DNA of 64,000 bases, from the NCBI GenBank assembly GCA_910585805.1, contig CAJUFB010000009.1, positions 1 to 64,000 on the forward strand. Reading direction: 5' to 3'. Source of the DNA: an uncultured Acetatifactor sp. (GTDB taxonomy: Bacteria; Bacillota; Clostridia; Lachnospirales; Lachnospiraceae). The notes under the pieces were generated by a model. It searched no databases, had not been told where the DNA came from, and saw nothing but the letters and a program-made list of their open reading frames with translations. This document shows positions 25,862-34,610 of this stretch, piece by piece. How positions within the stretch are numbered: position 1 is the stretch's first letter; each line of letters opens with the position of its first letter. The position numbers and the translations under genes were made by a program.

Positions 25862-25963
25862 GGAATTGCCGGAAAATAACTGTTGCCGCTTCTTTAGGGA
25901 AAAGCCCGGAAGTACAGGGAGAACAACTTTAAACTTGTATCAGTTATTTGCAGACACTTCCTT
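25862..25963 (+). repeat. Family B intergenic element, copy 3
   Basis: From GGAATTGCCGGAAAATAACT to CAGACACTTCCTT. Its right end lies 15 bases before the GH29 start codon, so it forms most of that leader. Confidence 0.8.
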
Positions 25964-25978
25964 AATAAGGAGAATGTG

Positions 25979-27430
25979 ATGGATTATCAATATGAAACAG
26001 CAAAGGGAAGCTTTGAGGCAAGTTTTGATTCCCTGTACCGGTTTACCTGTCCTCAGTGGTTCCGGGACGCGAAATTCGGCATCTGGTCTCACTGGGGGCC
26101 TCAGTCCGTGCCCATGTACGGCGACTGGTATGCCCGGAACATGTATGTGGAGGGTTCGCCGCAGTATCTGTATCATCTGCGGACATACGGCCATCCTTCC
26201 AGGGTGGGATATAAGGATATCGTCCGGCTCTGGAAAGCGGAACATTTTAACCCCGGGGAGCTGATGAAGCGTTATAAAAAGGCAGGCGCAGGGTATTTCG
26301 TGGCCCAGGCCATGCACCACGACCATTTCTTCAACTATGCTTCCGCCCGAAACCCTTATAACAGTGTCAACTATGGCCCGGAAAAGGACATTGTGGGGCT
26401 GTGGCGGGAGGCGGCGCTGAAGGAAGGGCTGGTATTCGGCTTAAGCGAACATCACGGCGCAAGCTTTGAGTGGTTCAGTACCAACAAGCTCTGTGATACG
26501 AAAGGCCCCATGAAGGGTGTTCCCTATGACGGGCGGGATCCGGAATGGAAGGGCTTTTACCATGACAATGCCTTCACGGTGGAGCCGGGATATGTACGGC
26601 ATCACTATACCTGGGACAGGAGATGGTATCCTGTGTGGTATGAGGATGTGAAGGAGGCGGTGGACAAATATGAGCCTGAACTGCTGTACTCGGACGGCGC
26701 CCTGCCCTTTTACTGCAGCAATGCGGATGTGACGGATCCTGCCTGGCTGCCGGGACTTTCCATGGCGGCGCATCTGTACAATTCCAGCGAGGCGAAATAC
26801 GGGGAAAACAGGTCAGTCTATCTGCATAAGGACAAGCGGGAGGAATATCACCGCATCGGCGCGCTGGATTTCGAGCGCAGCACGGACAGAGAGATCAGAG
26901 AGAGACCATGGCAGACGGACACCTGTCTGGGAAACTGGTTCTATGACGTAAGGGCAGAGTATAAATCCGCCAGACAGGTGACGGACCTGCTGGTGGACGT
27001 GGTGTCGAAGAACGGAAACCTGCTGCTGAACATTCCCCAGAGGCCGGACGGCGCCCTGGACGAGGAGTGCAGCTATATTCTGGACGGTATCGGCAGATGG
27101 ATGGAAATAAACGGCGGGGGAATCCGCGGTACCAGGCCGTATCTGGTCAGCGGCGAAGGCGTCACGGAGACGGAGGCGGAGAAGGAGACTGCCTGGACGC
27201 CCTATGATGTGCGCTACACCGCAAAGGAAAATACGGTTTATGCTTTCCTGATGGGACGGCCTCACACGGCGGCGCTGCACTGTCTGCGGAATGCTTCCTC
27301 GGTAAAGTCGGTTGAACTGCTGGGATACGGCAAACTGGCGTTTTCAGCGGATATGGGCATCCTGACAGCGGCGCTGCCGGAAGGCTTTGAGCCGGAGGGA
27401 GCCTGCTGTCTGAAGATTGCCTTTGTATAA
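25979..27430 (+). CDS. Alpha-L-fucosidase, GH29
   Basis: A 483-residue GH29 enzyme that would remove terminal alpha-linked L-fucose with retention. The family pattern is present: WFRDAKFGIWSHWGPQSVPMYGDWYARNMY at the N-terminus, AMHHDHF, FGLSEHHGASF, and the nucleophile D239 in ELLYSDGALPF, followed by a C-terminal beta domain. There is no signal peptide, so it would act inside the cell on imported oligosaccharides. The start is ATG 25979 with AAGGAG 6 bases upstream; a GTG one codon earlier is possible. Part of a glycosidase cluster with GH2 and an esterase. Confidence 0.92.
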   Translation: MDYQYETAKGSFEASFDSLYRFTCPQWFRDAKFGIWSHWGPQSVPMYGDWYARNMYVEGSPQYLYHLRTYGHPSRVGYKDIVRLWKAEHFNPGELMKRYKKAGAGYFVAQAMHHDHFFNYASARNPYNSVNYGPEKDIVGLWREAALKEGLVFGLSEHHGASFEWFSTNKLCDTKGPMKGVPYDGRDPEWKGFYHDNAFTVEPGYVRHHYTWDRRWYPVWYEDVKEAVDKYEPELLYSDGALPFYCSNADVTDPAWLPGLSMAAHLYNSSEAKYGENRSVYLHKDKREEYHRIGALDFERSTDREIRERPWQTDTCLGNWFYDVRAEYKSARQVTDLLVDVVSKNGNLLLNIPQRPDGALDEECSYILDGIGRWMEINGGGIRGTRPYLVSGEGVTETEAEKETAWTPYDVRYTAKENTVYAFLMGRPHTAALHCLRNASSVKSVELLGYGKLAFSADMGILTAALPEGFEPEGACCLKIAFV

Positions 27431-27564
27431 TCCTGTTGCTGTCCGGGCTGTGTCTTCCCGGCGGGATGAAAACAGACAGCGGCAAAAATGAGAAAGGTGT
27501 TCTCAGGAGGGATTTCCACTGGTACATCGAAGTGTGAAGAGACAGGTACAAAGGGGGTGTCGGA

Positions 27565-28926
27565 ATGATAGGGCAGGAGATTGAGAAGGAACTGGAGAGA
27601 AGGAAGCTGCCGGAGCTGCTTTCCTTTCCGGACGGTTCTGAGGTGAGGAGCGCGGAGGACTGGGAGAAGCGAAAGGCGCAGATCCGGGAAATTTTAGGCC
27701 GGGAGTTTGCGGGTTTCTCCCCTGTGTTTCCGGTGGTTACCAGAGGAGAAGTGGGCGTCAGGGATGAAAACGCATACGGAGGCAAGGCTGTCAGGGAGAA
27801 GATACTGCTGAGTTTCCGCACTCCGTTTAATATTTTTTCGTTTTCTTTTGAACTGTTTGTGCCAAAGGGCGGAGAAAACAGGAAAAAGCCCCTGTTCGTC
27901 TATTTGGGATTTACGCAGACACCGGCAGACGGGCCAGGGGAAGAGGTTATCGACAACGGATTCGCACTGGCTCATATCAGCTGCCAGGAGATAGCGCCCG
28001 ATAAAAACGACGGTTTTGCCAACGGTCTGGGGACTTTCTGCACCAGGAATCCCTATGACAGCTGGGGGAAGCTGGGCATGTGGGCTTACGGCGCTTCCCG
28101 GGCGGCGGATCATCTGTCAGGGCATCCGGAGATAGATGCCGGGCGCATGGCTGTCATGGGACATTCCCGCCTGGGAAAAGCGGCGCTGCTGTGCGGGGCC
28201 ATGGATGAGCGGTTCTCCCTGACGGTAGCCAACGATTCCGGGGCCGGAGGGGCGGCGCTGTTTCGGGGAAAGCGCGGAGAGCGCGCTGCGGATCTGACGG
28301 GAAACGCCTGCGGGCATTGGTTCTGCGGCAATTTTGCTTCCTATGCGGGCAGGGAAGAAGAACTGCCCTTCGATCAGCATTTCCTGCTGGCGCTGACGGC
28401 TCCCAGATACCTCTATGTGGCGAGCGCCTCAGAGGATGCCTGGGCGGACCCGCTGTCGGAATTTTTAGCCTGTGCGGCGGCATCTCCTGCTTTCGAGATC
28501 ATCGGGAGACAGAGAGCATCCGCCGCTGCCGAAGCCACCGGGGGGCAGAGAGCATCCGCCGCTGCCGAAGCCGCCGGGGGGCAGAGAGCATCTGCCGCTG
28601 CCGAAGCCATTGGGAGACAGAGAGCATCTGTTGCTGCCGAAGCCATTGGGAGACAGAGAGCATCTGTTGCTGCCGAAGCCGTCGGGGGGCAGAGTGCGAA
28701 TCCTGTTGCTGAAAACTGCATGACACAATGTGACTGTCGCGGGTTGGTCCTGGAGGAGGCAGCATGGAAAGAATGTATGCCGTCTTCAAAAGAAGAAGGT
28801 CTGACGCTGCCTGTAAAGCCTCTTCACCGGGGACATATCGGATATCATCTGCGGCAGGGAACCCACCATCTGGGCAGGGAGGACTGGCAGCATGTAATGG
28901 AATTCCGACGGAGGCATGGAATATGA
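27565..28926 (+). CDS. CE15-like alpha/beta-hydrolase esterase with internal repeat
   Basis: A 453-residue alpha/beta hydrolase. S201 in MAVMGHSRLGKAALL matches the G-x-S-R-x-G-K nucleophile elbow of glucuronoyl esterases (CE15), with PYDSWGKLGMWAYGASRAADHL ahead of it and ASEDAWADP after it. The likely catalytic His is in GYHLRQGTHHLGREDW near the C-terminus. CE15 enzymes cut ester bonds of methyl-glucuronic acid; related proteins are acetyl-xylan esterases. Residues of about 314-385 are six 12-residue Ala-rich repeats inserted between the nucleophile and the His. There is no signal peptide. The binding site is GGGGGTG with 6-base spacing. The gene lies 134 bases behind the fucosidase. Confidence 0.8.
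   Translation: MIGQEIEKELERRKLPELLSFPDGSEVRSAEDWEKRKAQIREILGREFAGFSPVFPVVTRGEVGVRDENAYGGKAVREKILLSFRTPFNIFSFSFELFVPKGGENRKKPLFVYLGFTQTPADGPGEEVIDNGFALAHISCQEIAPDKNDGFANGLGTFCTRNPYDSWGKLGMWAYGASRAADHLSGHPEIDAGRMAVMGHSRLGKAALLCGAMDERFSLTVANDSGAGGAALFRGKRGERAADLTGNACGHWFCGNFASYAGREEELPFDQHFLLALTAPRYLYVASASEDAWADPLSEFLACAAASPAFEIIGRQRASAAAEATGGQRASAAAEAAGGQRASAAAEAIGRQRASVAAEAIGRQRASVAAEAVGGQSANPVAENCMTQCDCRGLVLEEAAWKECMPSSKEEGLTLPVKPLHRGHIGYHLRQGTHHLGREDWQHVMEFRRRHGI
28504..28719 (+). repeat. In-frame 36-bp tandem repeats inside the esterase gene
   Basis: Six 36-bp units, five close to GGGAGACAGAGAGCATC followed by YGCYGCTGCCGAAGCC, and the last degenerate. Each encodes GxQRASxAAEAx. No codon is broken. 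Confidence 0.95.
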
Positions 28927-28947
28927 GAAGATCCGGCTATAGGAAGT

Positions 28948-29049
28948 AAGGAAGTGTCCGCAAAAAACCGCTGCAAGTTCATGGCGAATTATATTATATT
29001 TCCCGTTTTTTGCCTGAATAAGCTGCAGGGGTGGTTTTCCGGCAATTCC
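28948..29049 (-). repeat. Family B intergenic element, copy 4
   Basis: Reverse-oriented, from AAGGAAGTGTCCGCAAAA to TTTTCCGGCAATTCC. It abuts a family A element base to base at 29050. Confidence 0.8.
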
Positions 29050-29150
29050 TATACTGCAGACCGCCAGGATTTACAGTGATACCTCCGGGAAAATACCTGG
29101 CTGGCGGTCTCAGTCGGGTTGTGCTGCAAATTCAGCCGGTGCGCAGTATA
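29050..29150 (+). repeat. Family A intergenic element, copy 3
   Basis: Ends TATACTGCAGACCGCC and GCGCAGTATA are inverted over the last eight bases. It lies upstream of, and in the same orientation as, the copy on the far side of the Rpn gene. The stretch 28927-29320 holds nothing else but the Rpn promoter region. Confidence 0.85.
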
Positions 29151-29320
29151 AATACCCAGCCAACATGTATAACGAGTGGATGCTGACGCAATGGGAGACA
29201 AAAGGCGGGAAATTTGCCCATGCAGAGGACGGAATACAAATAGCGAAACCTGATTGAAAAACCTTCCATCCTGTGTTAAGATAAAGTCAGAAAAAAGAAA
29301 ATACCAGGGGAGGGTAAGAG

Positions 29321-30310
29321 ATGCAAAATACGCCATATGATGACGTATTCCGTACCCTGCTCAACGACTGCAGCCATTTGATCCTCCCGGTCCTGAACGA
29401 AGTGTTCGGCGAAAACTATAAAGGGGACGAAGAAATCATCTTCTCCCCCAACGAACATTTCCTGAACCGCCAGGACGGGGAAGAGTCGGAGCGCATTACG
29501 GATACCTCATTCAAAGTCCTTGGTACAAAAGAGAAAAAATACCATTGGGAGTGCCAAAGCCGTCCGGACAGCAGTATGCTGGTGAGGCTTTTTGAGTACG
29601 ACGCACAGATCGCCCTGGATCAGGGGGAGATTGCCGGGGATACCCTGATCGTCACATTTCCCCATTCTGCGGTGCTGTTCCTGCGCAGCAACGGGGCTAC
29701 GCCGGATGAGATGACCGTGGAGATCCGGACGCCGGGGACGGAAGCATCCTATCGGGTTCCGGTTATGAAATCCCGGAATTATACAGCAGATGAAATCTTC
29801 GAGAAAAAGCTTCTGTTCCTGCTCCCGTTTCATATATTTTCCTTTGAGAAAGATTTCGAGGCTTATGAGAAAGATCCGGCTCGGCTGGAGATGCTAAAAG
29901 AAGAATATGCCGGAATCACAGCCCGGCTGGAGAAGCTGCTTGAACAGGGCGAAGTGAATGAATATACAAAATGTACTATCAACGACATGTCAGGGAAAGT
30001 GCTGGAAAACATTGCTTTAAAGTATAGGAATGTAAAGGAAGGGGTGAAGTCTGTTATGGGCGGTAGGATTCTTGATTATGAAGCAAAGCGAATAAAAGCG
30101 GAAGGCTTGCAGGAAGGAAGAGAGGAAGGAAGAGAGGAAGGAAGAGAGGAGGGAAGGAAAGAAGGCAGGAAAGAGGGAAAGAAAGAAGGGCAAATCGAAA
30201 TCCTGATTGAGCTTGTGAAGGATAACCTGTTGTCGGTGCAGGAGGCGGCATCCCGCGCCAGCCTCCCCGAGGCCGGTTTTCGGGAGCAGATGCGTAAATA
30301 TGGAGGATGA
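29321..30310 (+). CDS. Rpn-family PD-(D/E)XK nuclease (recombination-promoting/transposase-like)
   Basis: A 329-residue protein of the Rpn/PDDEXK_2 family, often labelled putative transposase. The nuclease core is visible: D61 (ITDTSF) and E77-x-Q79 (WECQS), preceded by the family start YDDVFRTLLND. Family members are DNA endonucleases that raise RecA-independent recombination or act in phage defence. Near residues 263-291 is the characteristic EGREEGREEGRKEGRKEGKKE repeat, a charged helix known from this family and encoded by GAGGAAGGA-type 12-bp repeats prone to slippage. GGGAGGG precedes the ATG. The gene is framed by two direct copies of the family A element and has its own terminator. 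Confidence 0.88.
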   Translation: MQNTPYDDVFRTLLNDCSHLILPVLNEVFGENYKGDEEIIFSPNEHFLNRQDGEESERITDTSFKVLGTKEKKYHWECQSRPDSSMLVRLFEYDAQIALDQGEIAGDTLIVTFPHSAVLFLRSNGATPDEMTVEIRTPGTEASYRVPVMKSRNYTADEIFEKKLLFLLPFHIFSFEKDFEAYEKDPARLEMLKEEYAGITARLEKLLEQGEVNEYTKCTINDMSGKVLENIALKYRNVKEGVKSVMGGRILDYEAKRIKAEGLQEGREEGREEGREEGRKEGRKEGKKEGQIEILIELVKDNLLSVQEAASRASLPEAGFREQMRKYGG

Positions 30311-30328
30311 TACATCGGGGTTCCGGGA

Positions 30329-30367
30329 AAACCTTTGGCAGCATTAACGGCGCGGCCAAAGGTTTTT
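30329..30367 (+). terminator. Terminator of the Rpn gene
   Basis: AAACCTTTGGC (30329-30339) pairs with GCCAAAGGTTT (30355-30365) and runs into further Ts. Confidence 0.8.
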
Positions 30368-30437
30368 ACGTTATGGATACTCGAAAACAGCCTGACGCGA
30401 TGGCAGCAGGAGATATTCCCGGACAAATGCCCGAAAG

Positions 30438-30539
30438 TATACTGCAGACCGCCGGGATTTACAGTGATACCTCCGGGAAAATACCTGGCTGGCGGTCTGC
30501 AGTCGGGTTGTACGACAAATTCAACCGGTGCGCAGTATA
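30438..30539 (+). repeat. Family A intergenic element, copy 4
   Basis: The best kept copy, from TATACTGCAGACCGCC to GCGCAGTATA, with the internal GACCGCC/GGCGGTC stem and a CGGGTTG/CAACCGG pair. Direct repeat of the copy at 29050 across the Rpn gene. Confidence 0.9.
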
Positions 30540-30569
30540 AGTTGGAAATCCGAAAAGGACGCGCTCCCG

Positions 30570-32078
30570 CTACAGGGAGTCGCGTCCTTTCAGTTTCAGC
30601 TCCCTCCTGTAAGCGTTGGGAGAAGCGTTAAAGCGCTTTTTGAACTGCCTGTTGAAATAAGTCTGGCTGGAAAATCCTGTCATATCGGCAATGTCCTTCA
30701 GCCGGATATTGCTGTTTTCCATCAGCCTGGCGGCATATTTGAGGCGTTCTTCGTTCAGGTAGTCATTGAAATAATACCCGGTCTGCTGATGGAAAATGGA
30801 ACCCAGGTAGGAGGGATGCATATTCAGTCTGGCGGCCAGAGTCTTCAGGGACACATCCTTGTTGGAGAAGTTATGGACTTCATCCATGATCATCCGGACA
30901 TATTGCTGGGCAGCGCCCTGGGGCACTTCCCTGGTATTTGGTATTTCCCGGACGGAACGGAAGAGGCAGCGGATTCCGGCAAGAATGCGGTCCGTATCCG
31001 TATCGTCGCCCTGGTATCCGGAGAACAGGGGGGGCAGCTTTTCGGCGGAAAGGAAGCCTTCCACCTGGCTGATCCCCCAGTTTATCACGGCCAGGTGAAG
31101 GGAGATCCGCCGTTCCGGAGCCAGGGATTCCAGGATTTTCCGGATATCCGCCAGATAGGCTTCTTCCTCTGTCTCCTGAAAATTCTGTTCGATGACCTGC
31201 TGCCTGTGAAGGGGGAACAGCAGGTAACGGCAGTTCAGGAAGGTGATGGGAGAATAACGTAAAAGCAGAAATTTCTTGACGGCATGATAGCTGCTGCACA
31301 CGTCTGCGTAATTATCCTCCGTGGTGCCTGCGGACACGAAAAACGGGAAGTCCACAAGAGGGCGGAGTCTTTCGGCTTCATTCTGGAAGCGGAAGATATT
31401 GAAACTCTCAGGACTGCTCAGGATACAGATGAACTGGCTGGGGGATTCGAAGTAAAAATGGCAGATATAGGTGCCCACAAACGCCGAGAGGACCGTGTCA
31501 AAGAGCAGAGGCATTTTGTCCGAATATTCATCAGCCACGGAAAACAGGACTACCGTATAATTGTCCAACTGCAGATTGACGCCCAGCATGGAGGCGCGGG
31601 CGATCAGCTCGTCTTCACTGAGGCTGCCCTTGCACCAGCTTTCCACGAAGCTGCTGCGGAAGGTGAGCATGGAGGGGCCGAAATTCCGGGAGATCTTGTT
31701 CCGGTCCTCCAGGTGCCGTACGATGGTGCTGATGGATTCCGACAGCTCGTCCGGGTCAAGGGGCTTGAGCAGATAGTTTTCGGCGCCGCCCCGCATGGCC
31801 GAGCGCACATAGTCAAAGGTATCGTAAGCCGAGAGGACTAAAATGGACACCGAAGGATTGAGCTTTCTGGCTTCCCTGATCAGTTCTGTCCCCATCATCT
31901 GCGGCATGGAGATATCCGTCAGGATCAGGTGCACGGGATGCTCCCGCATATAGTCCAGTACTTCGGAAGGGTCTGTGGAGGCCAATGCGATCTCCATGTT
32001 AAAGCCAAACCAGTCGATGGCCCTCTTCAGATCTTCCAATACAAATGCTTCATCATCTACAAATACTACCTGGTACAT
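30570..32078 (-). CDS. YesN-type response regulator with AraC output domain
   Basis: A 502-residue two-component regulator. The receiver domain has D8/D9 and the phospho-acceptor D55 (LILTDISMPQM). A helical middle region follows, then a C-terminal double AraC helix-turn-helix (NKDVSLKTLAARLNMHPSYLGSIFHQQTG, NSNIRLKDIADMTGFSSQTYFNRQFKKRFN). It should activate the adjacent divergent permease/binding-protein operon when phosphorylated by the YesM-type kinase at 36523. MYQVVFVDDE at 32078 is taken as start since the receiver begins there and AAAGGAA lies upstream. A stem of 15 pairs (about 30556-30592) spans the stop codon and probably terminates transcription. Confidence 0.92.
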   Translation of the reverse strand: MYQVVFVDDEAFVLEDLKRAIDWFGFNMEIALASTDPSEVLDYMREHPVHLILTDISMPQMMGTELIREARKLNPSVSILVLSAYDTFDYVRSAMRGGAENYLLKPLDPDELSESISTIVRHLEDRNKISRNFGPSMLTFRSSFVESWCKGSLSEDELIARASMLGVNLQLDNYTVVLFSVADEYSDKMPLLFDTVLSAFVGTYICHFYFESPSQFICILSSPESFNIFRFQNEAERLRPLVDFPFFVSAGTTEDNYADVCSSYHAVKKFLLLRYSPITFLNCRYLLFPLHRQQVIEQNFQETEEEAYLADIRKILESLAPERRISLHLAVINWGISQVEGFLSAEKLPPLFSGYQGDDTDTDRILAGIRCLFRSVREIPNTREVPQGAAQQYVRMIMDEVHNFSNKDVSLKTLAARLNMHPSYLGSIFHQQTGYYFNDYLNEERLKYAARLMENSNIRLKDIADMTGFSSQTYFNRQFKKRFNASPNAYRRELKLKGRDSL

Positions 32079-32207
32079 GGATCCGGTTCCTTTCTGTCCT
32101 GTGTGTCTGCTGGGCATATGCCTTTTCCGGCAGGATCCTGCAAATTTATTCCATCTGTGCGGTTGCAATCCACACAGGTGGAATTTATTTTATAAGGTGT
32201 CCTTATC

Positions 32208-32237
32208 ATTATAGTAAAAAGGAAAAGGGTAAGTCAA
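32208..32237 (-). promoter_or_regulatory. Promoter of the yesN-like gene
   Basis: On the minus strand TTGACT (32232-32237) and TATAAT (32208-32213) with an 18-base spacer. Confidence 0.75.
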
Positions 32238-32295
32238 GCCGCAATCGTGAAAAGAAAAGTGCGGATATTGAATTTATTAAAAAAGATGGAATCAT

Positions 32296-32324
32296 TTCAA
32301 TAGGAATTGTGAAATTTTTATAAT
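32296..32324 (+). promoter_or_regulatory. Promoter of the permease operon
   Basis: TTCAAT (32296-32301) and TATAAT (32319-32324), 17 bases apart; a weak -35 is expected for an activator-dependent promoter. Confidence 0.55.
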
Positions 32325-32446
32325 AAAATAGAGTCATTCGGAAAACATGAGAAAAAAGTGTACATGGAATGCTTTTCTTTCGGGCAGGTTCCGATAGAAA
32401 AGTATTTCAGGAAAGAAAAACATTCCAGGGAACAGGAGGTAGCAAG

Positions 32447-33388
32447 TTGGCGGCGAAGGCGAAGGTGGTAAATATGGGGCAGAAAAGTCTCGGCAGGAGG
32501 CTCTATCAGTACAGATGGGTCTATCTGTTGGGGCTGCCCGGACTGTTGTTGATGTTGTTTTTCAATTATCTCCCCATGAGGGGGCTTTTGATGGCTTTCC
32601 AGAATTACAATCCGCACATGGGGATTTTGGGAAGCGAGTGGGTGGGACTGAAGCATTTTCAGACGCTCTTCAAGGACGCCAAATTCTACTCCATGCTTCG
32701 CAATACACTGGTCATCAGCGGGCTGAACCTGCTGACATTCCCGGCTCCTATCATTCTGGCGCTGATTATGAACGAAGTGAGAAATGCAAAGTTTAAGAAG
32801 TTTATCCAGACTTCCGTATACCTTCCCCATTTCCTCTCCTGGACTATCGTGGCCAGCCTTACTTTTTTCCTGCTGTCTTCGGAGCAGGGCGTGATCAACA
32901 AGATCGCCGTTGCTCTGGGAGGAGAAGCCCACGCGTATCTGTTTGATACCAAAGCGATCTATCCCATCATTGTGATCCAGTCCCTCTGGAAGGGGATAGG
33001 ATGGGGCTCCATCGTGTATCTGGCGGCGATCGCGGGTGTGGATCAGTCTCTCTATGAGGCAGCCAAAATGGACGGGGCCACCAAGCTGCAGTGTATGGCC
33101 AGGATTACCATCCCCAGCATTATGCCTACTATCGTGGTCATGCTGATCTTGAAGATGGGTTCCATCGTTTCGGTAGATTTCGAACAGGTGTTCCTGATGA
33201 ACAATGCCATGGTGAAGAAGCAGCTGGAGGTTTTTGAGATCTACATATATAATAACGGGATCGCGGGAGGAAGCACCCAGTATTCCTATACCACGGCAAT
33301 CGGTATGTTTAAGTCGGTGATCAATACCAGCCTTGTGATCCTGACTAACTGGATTACCAACCGCAAGGGTTATGAAGGGATTATGTAG
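32447..33388 (+). CDS. Carbohydrate ABC transporter permease (LplB/YtcP-like)
   Basis: A 313-residue inner-membrane permease with six predicted helices and the EAA loop YEAAKMDGATKLQCMARITIPSIMP that contacts the ATPase. It starts with TTG at 32447: AGGAGG is 7 bases upstream and the family N-terminus (GRRLYQYRWVYLLGLPGLLLM) follows shortly after. The longer frame from 32369 has no binding site. It forms an importer with the second permease and the binding lipoprotein downstream. No ATPase gene is present; such importers use a shared MsmX-type ATPase, which must lie elsewhere. The 277-base gap to the next permease holds no gene that I can support. Confidence 0.9.
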   Translation: MAAKAKVVNMGQKSLGRRLYQYRWVYLLGLPGLLLMLFFNYLPMRGLLMAFQNYNPHMGILGSEWVGLKHFQTLFKDAKFYSMLRNTLVISGLNLLTFPAPIILALIMNEVRNAKFKKFIQTSVYLPHFLSWTIVASLTFFLLSSEQGVINKIAVALGGEAHAYLFDTKAIYPIIVIQSLWKGIGWGSIVYLAAIAGVDQSLYEAAKMDGATKLQCMARITIPSIMPTIVVMLILKMGSIVSVDFEQVFLMNNAMVKKQLEVFEIYIYNNGIAGGSTQYSYTTAIGMFKSVINTSLVILTNWITNRKGYEGIM

Positions 33389-33665
33389 CCCGGCAGTGCG
33401 GTTTGGCTGTGGCATAATGTGGCCCTGTTCGTGGTCGGAAGGGGCCGGATGGCCGTCCTGCGTGAGGGTGTGGGCATGACATGACAGGATCATATCCGTG
33501 GTCGGAAAGGGTTTGGCGGCTATTTTACATGAGCGGTTTGCGCTTGCGGTGTATTGTATCAAATGACAGAACAACAGGTTCACGGGTATCAGGGACGCGA
33601 TCTCAGGGAAGCGTAATTCCCGGGGGATTCCTGAATTGTGACAGGTTTGCGGAAAGTGAGGAAAT

Positions 33666-34565
33666 ATGGCACGGGAAAAAGCAGTCAATAGAAAAATGGG
33701 GATGAAGATGAAGGAGAATCTCTATCAGGTCATTCTGTGGATCATCCTTCTGATAATAGCGGGCACCATGGTGCTGCCGTTCCTGTATGTGATCATGGTG
33801 TCCTTTACGGACAGTTCAGTTTATGTGGCGGGAAGCTTCTATCTGTGGCCGAAGAAATGGTCCACGGAAGCGTATCAGCTGATACTGAGCGGCGCGGGAT
33901 TTTTAAATGCCTTAAAATCCACCCTTTTTATCACGCTGGTAGGGACTCCCCTGAATGTACTGGTGTGCGCCGGTCTGGCGTACCTGCTCTCAAAACCGGT
34001 ACCGGGCAAGAAATTTTTCAATAAATATGTGATGATCACCATGTTGTTCGGGGCGGGCATGATCCCCAATTTCATGAATATGAAGGCCCTGGGGCTTATG
34101 GACAGTTACTTCGCCTGTATTCTCCCTTCGGTGTGCGGCGCCTGGACGGTTATGGTCATGCGGTCATTCTTCCAGTCCCTGCCCGTTGAACTGGAGGAGG
34201 CGGCTGAGATAGACGGCTGCGGACAGCTGAAAATGTTCGGCATCATCGTACTGCCTCTGTCCAAGGCCATGTTGGCCAGCATGACGCTGTTTGCTTTCGT
34301 GAGTTACTGGAATACTTATTTCAGCGCGGTCATGTATCTGACTTCCACGGCAAAAGCGCCTCTTCAGGTATATGTACAGAAAATCGTGTTATCCTCCACC
34401 GTATCCGATGTGGTGGACCTGCAGCTGGAGCTGGCCAGGACAGTACCGCAGGAAGTCATGCGTATGGCCGCAGTGGTAGTGGTAGTTCTCCCTGTACTGG
34501 TGGTGTACCCGTTCCTGCAGAAGTATTTTGCTTCGGGAATGATGGTAGGCGCGGTAAAGGGTTAA
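33666..34565 (+). CDS. Carbohydrate ABC transporter permease (second subunit)
   Basis: A 299-residue permease of the MalG-like group with six hydrophobic segments and the EAA loop LEEAAEIDGCGQLKMFGIIVLPLSK. GAGGAA precedes the ATG. With the preceding permease it should form the transmembrane channel for an oligosaccharide; the terminal FLQKYFASGMMVGAVKG is typical. The binding-protein gene follows 45 bases later, so all three are one operon. Confidence 0.92.
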   Translation: MAREKAVNRKMGMKMKENLYQVILWIILLIIAGTMVLPFLYVIMVSFTDSSVYVAGSFYLWPKKWSTEAYQLILSGAGFLNALKSTLFITLVGTPLNVLVCAGLAYLLSKPVPGKKFFNKYVMITMLFGAGMIPNFMNMKALGLMDSYFACILPSVCGAWTVMVMRSFFQSLPVELEEAAEIDGCGQLKMFGIIVLPLSKAMLASMTLFAFVSYWNTYFSAVMYLTSTAKAPLQVYVQKIVLSSTVSDVVDLQLELARTVPQEVMRMAAVVVVVLPVLVVYPFLQKYFASGMMVGAVKG

Positions 34566-34610
34566 CACATAGCAGCAATCAAACAGTATGTAGAAACAGG
34601 AGGAAAAGGA

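Noticed and set aside
28504..28719. CRISPR array
   Set aside because: Repeats are directly contiguous without unique spacers and lie in frame in a coding sequence; the same holds for 20771-20941 and 39851-40048.
32318..33688. 456-codon antisense frame over the first permease
   Set aside because: The sense strand encodes a permease with an EAA loop and an AGGAGG/TTG start; the antisense frame has no recognisable product.
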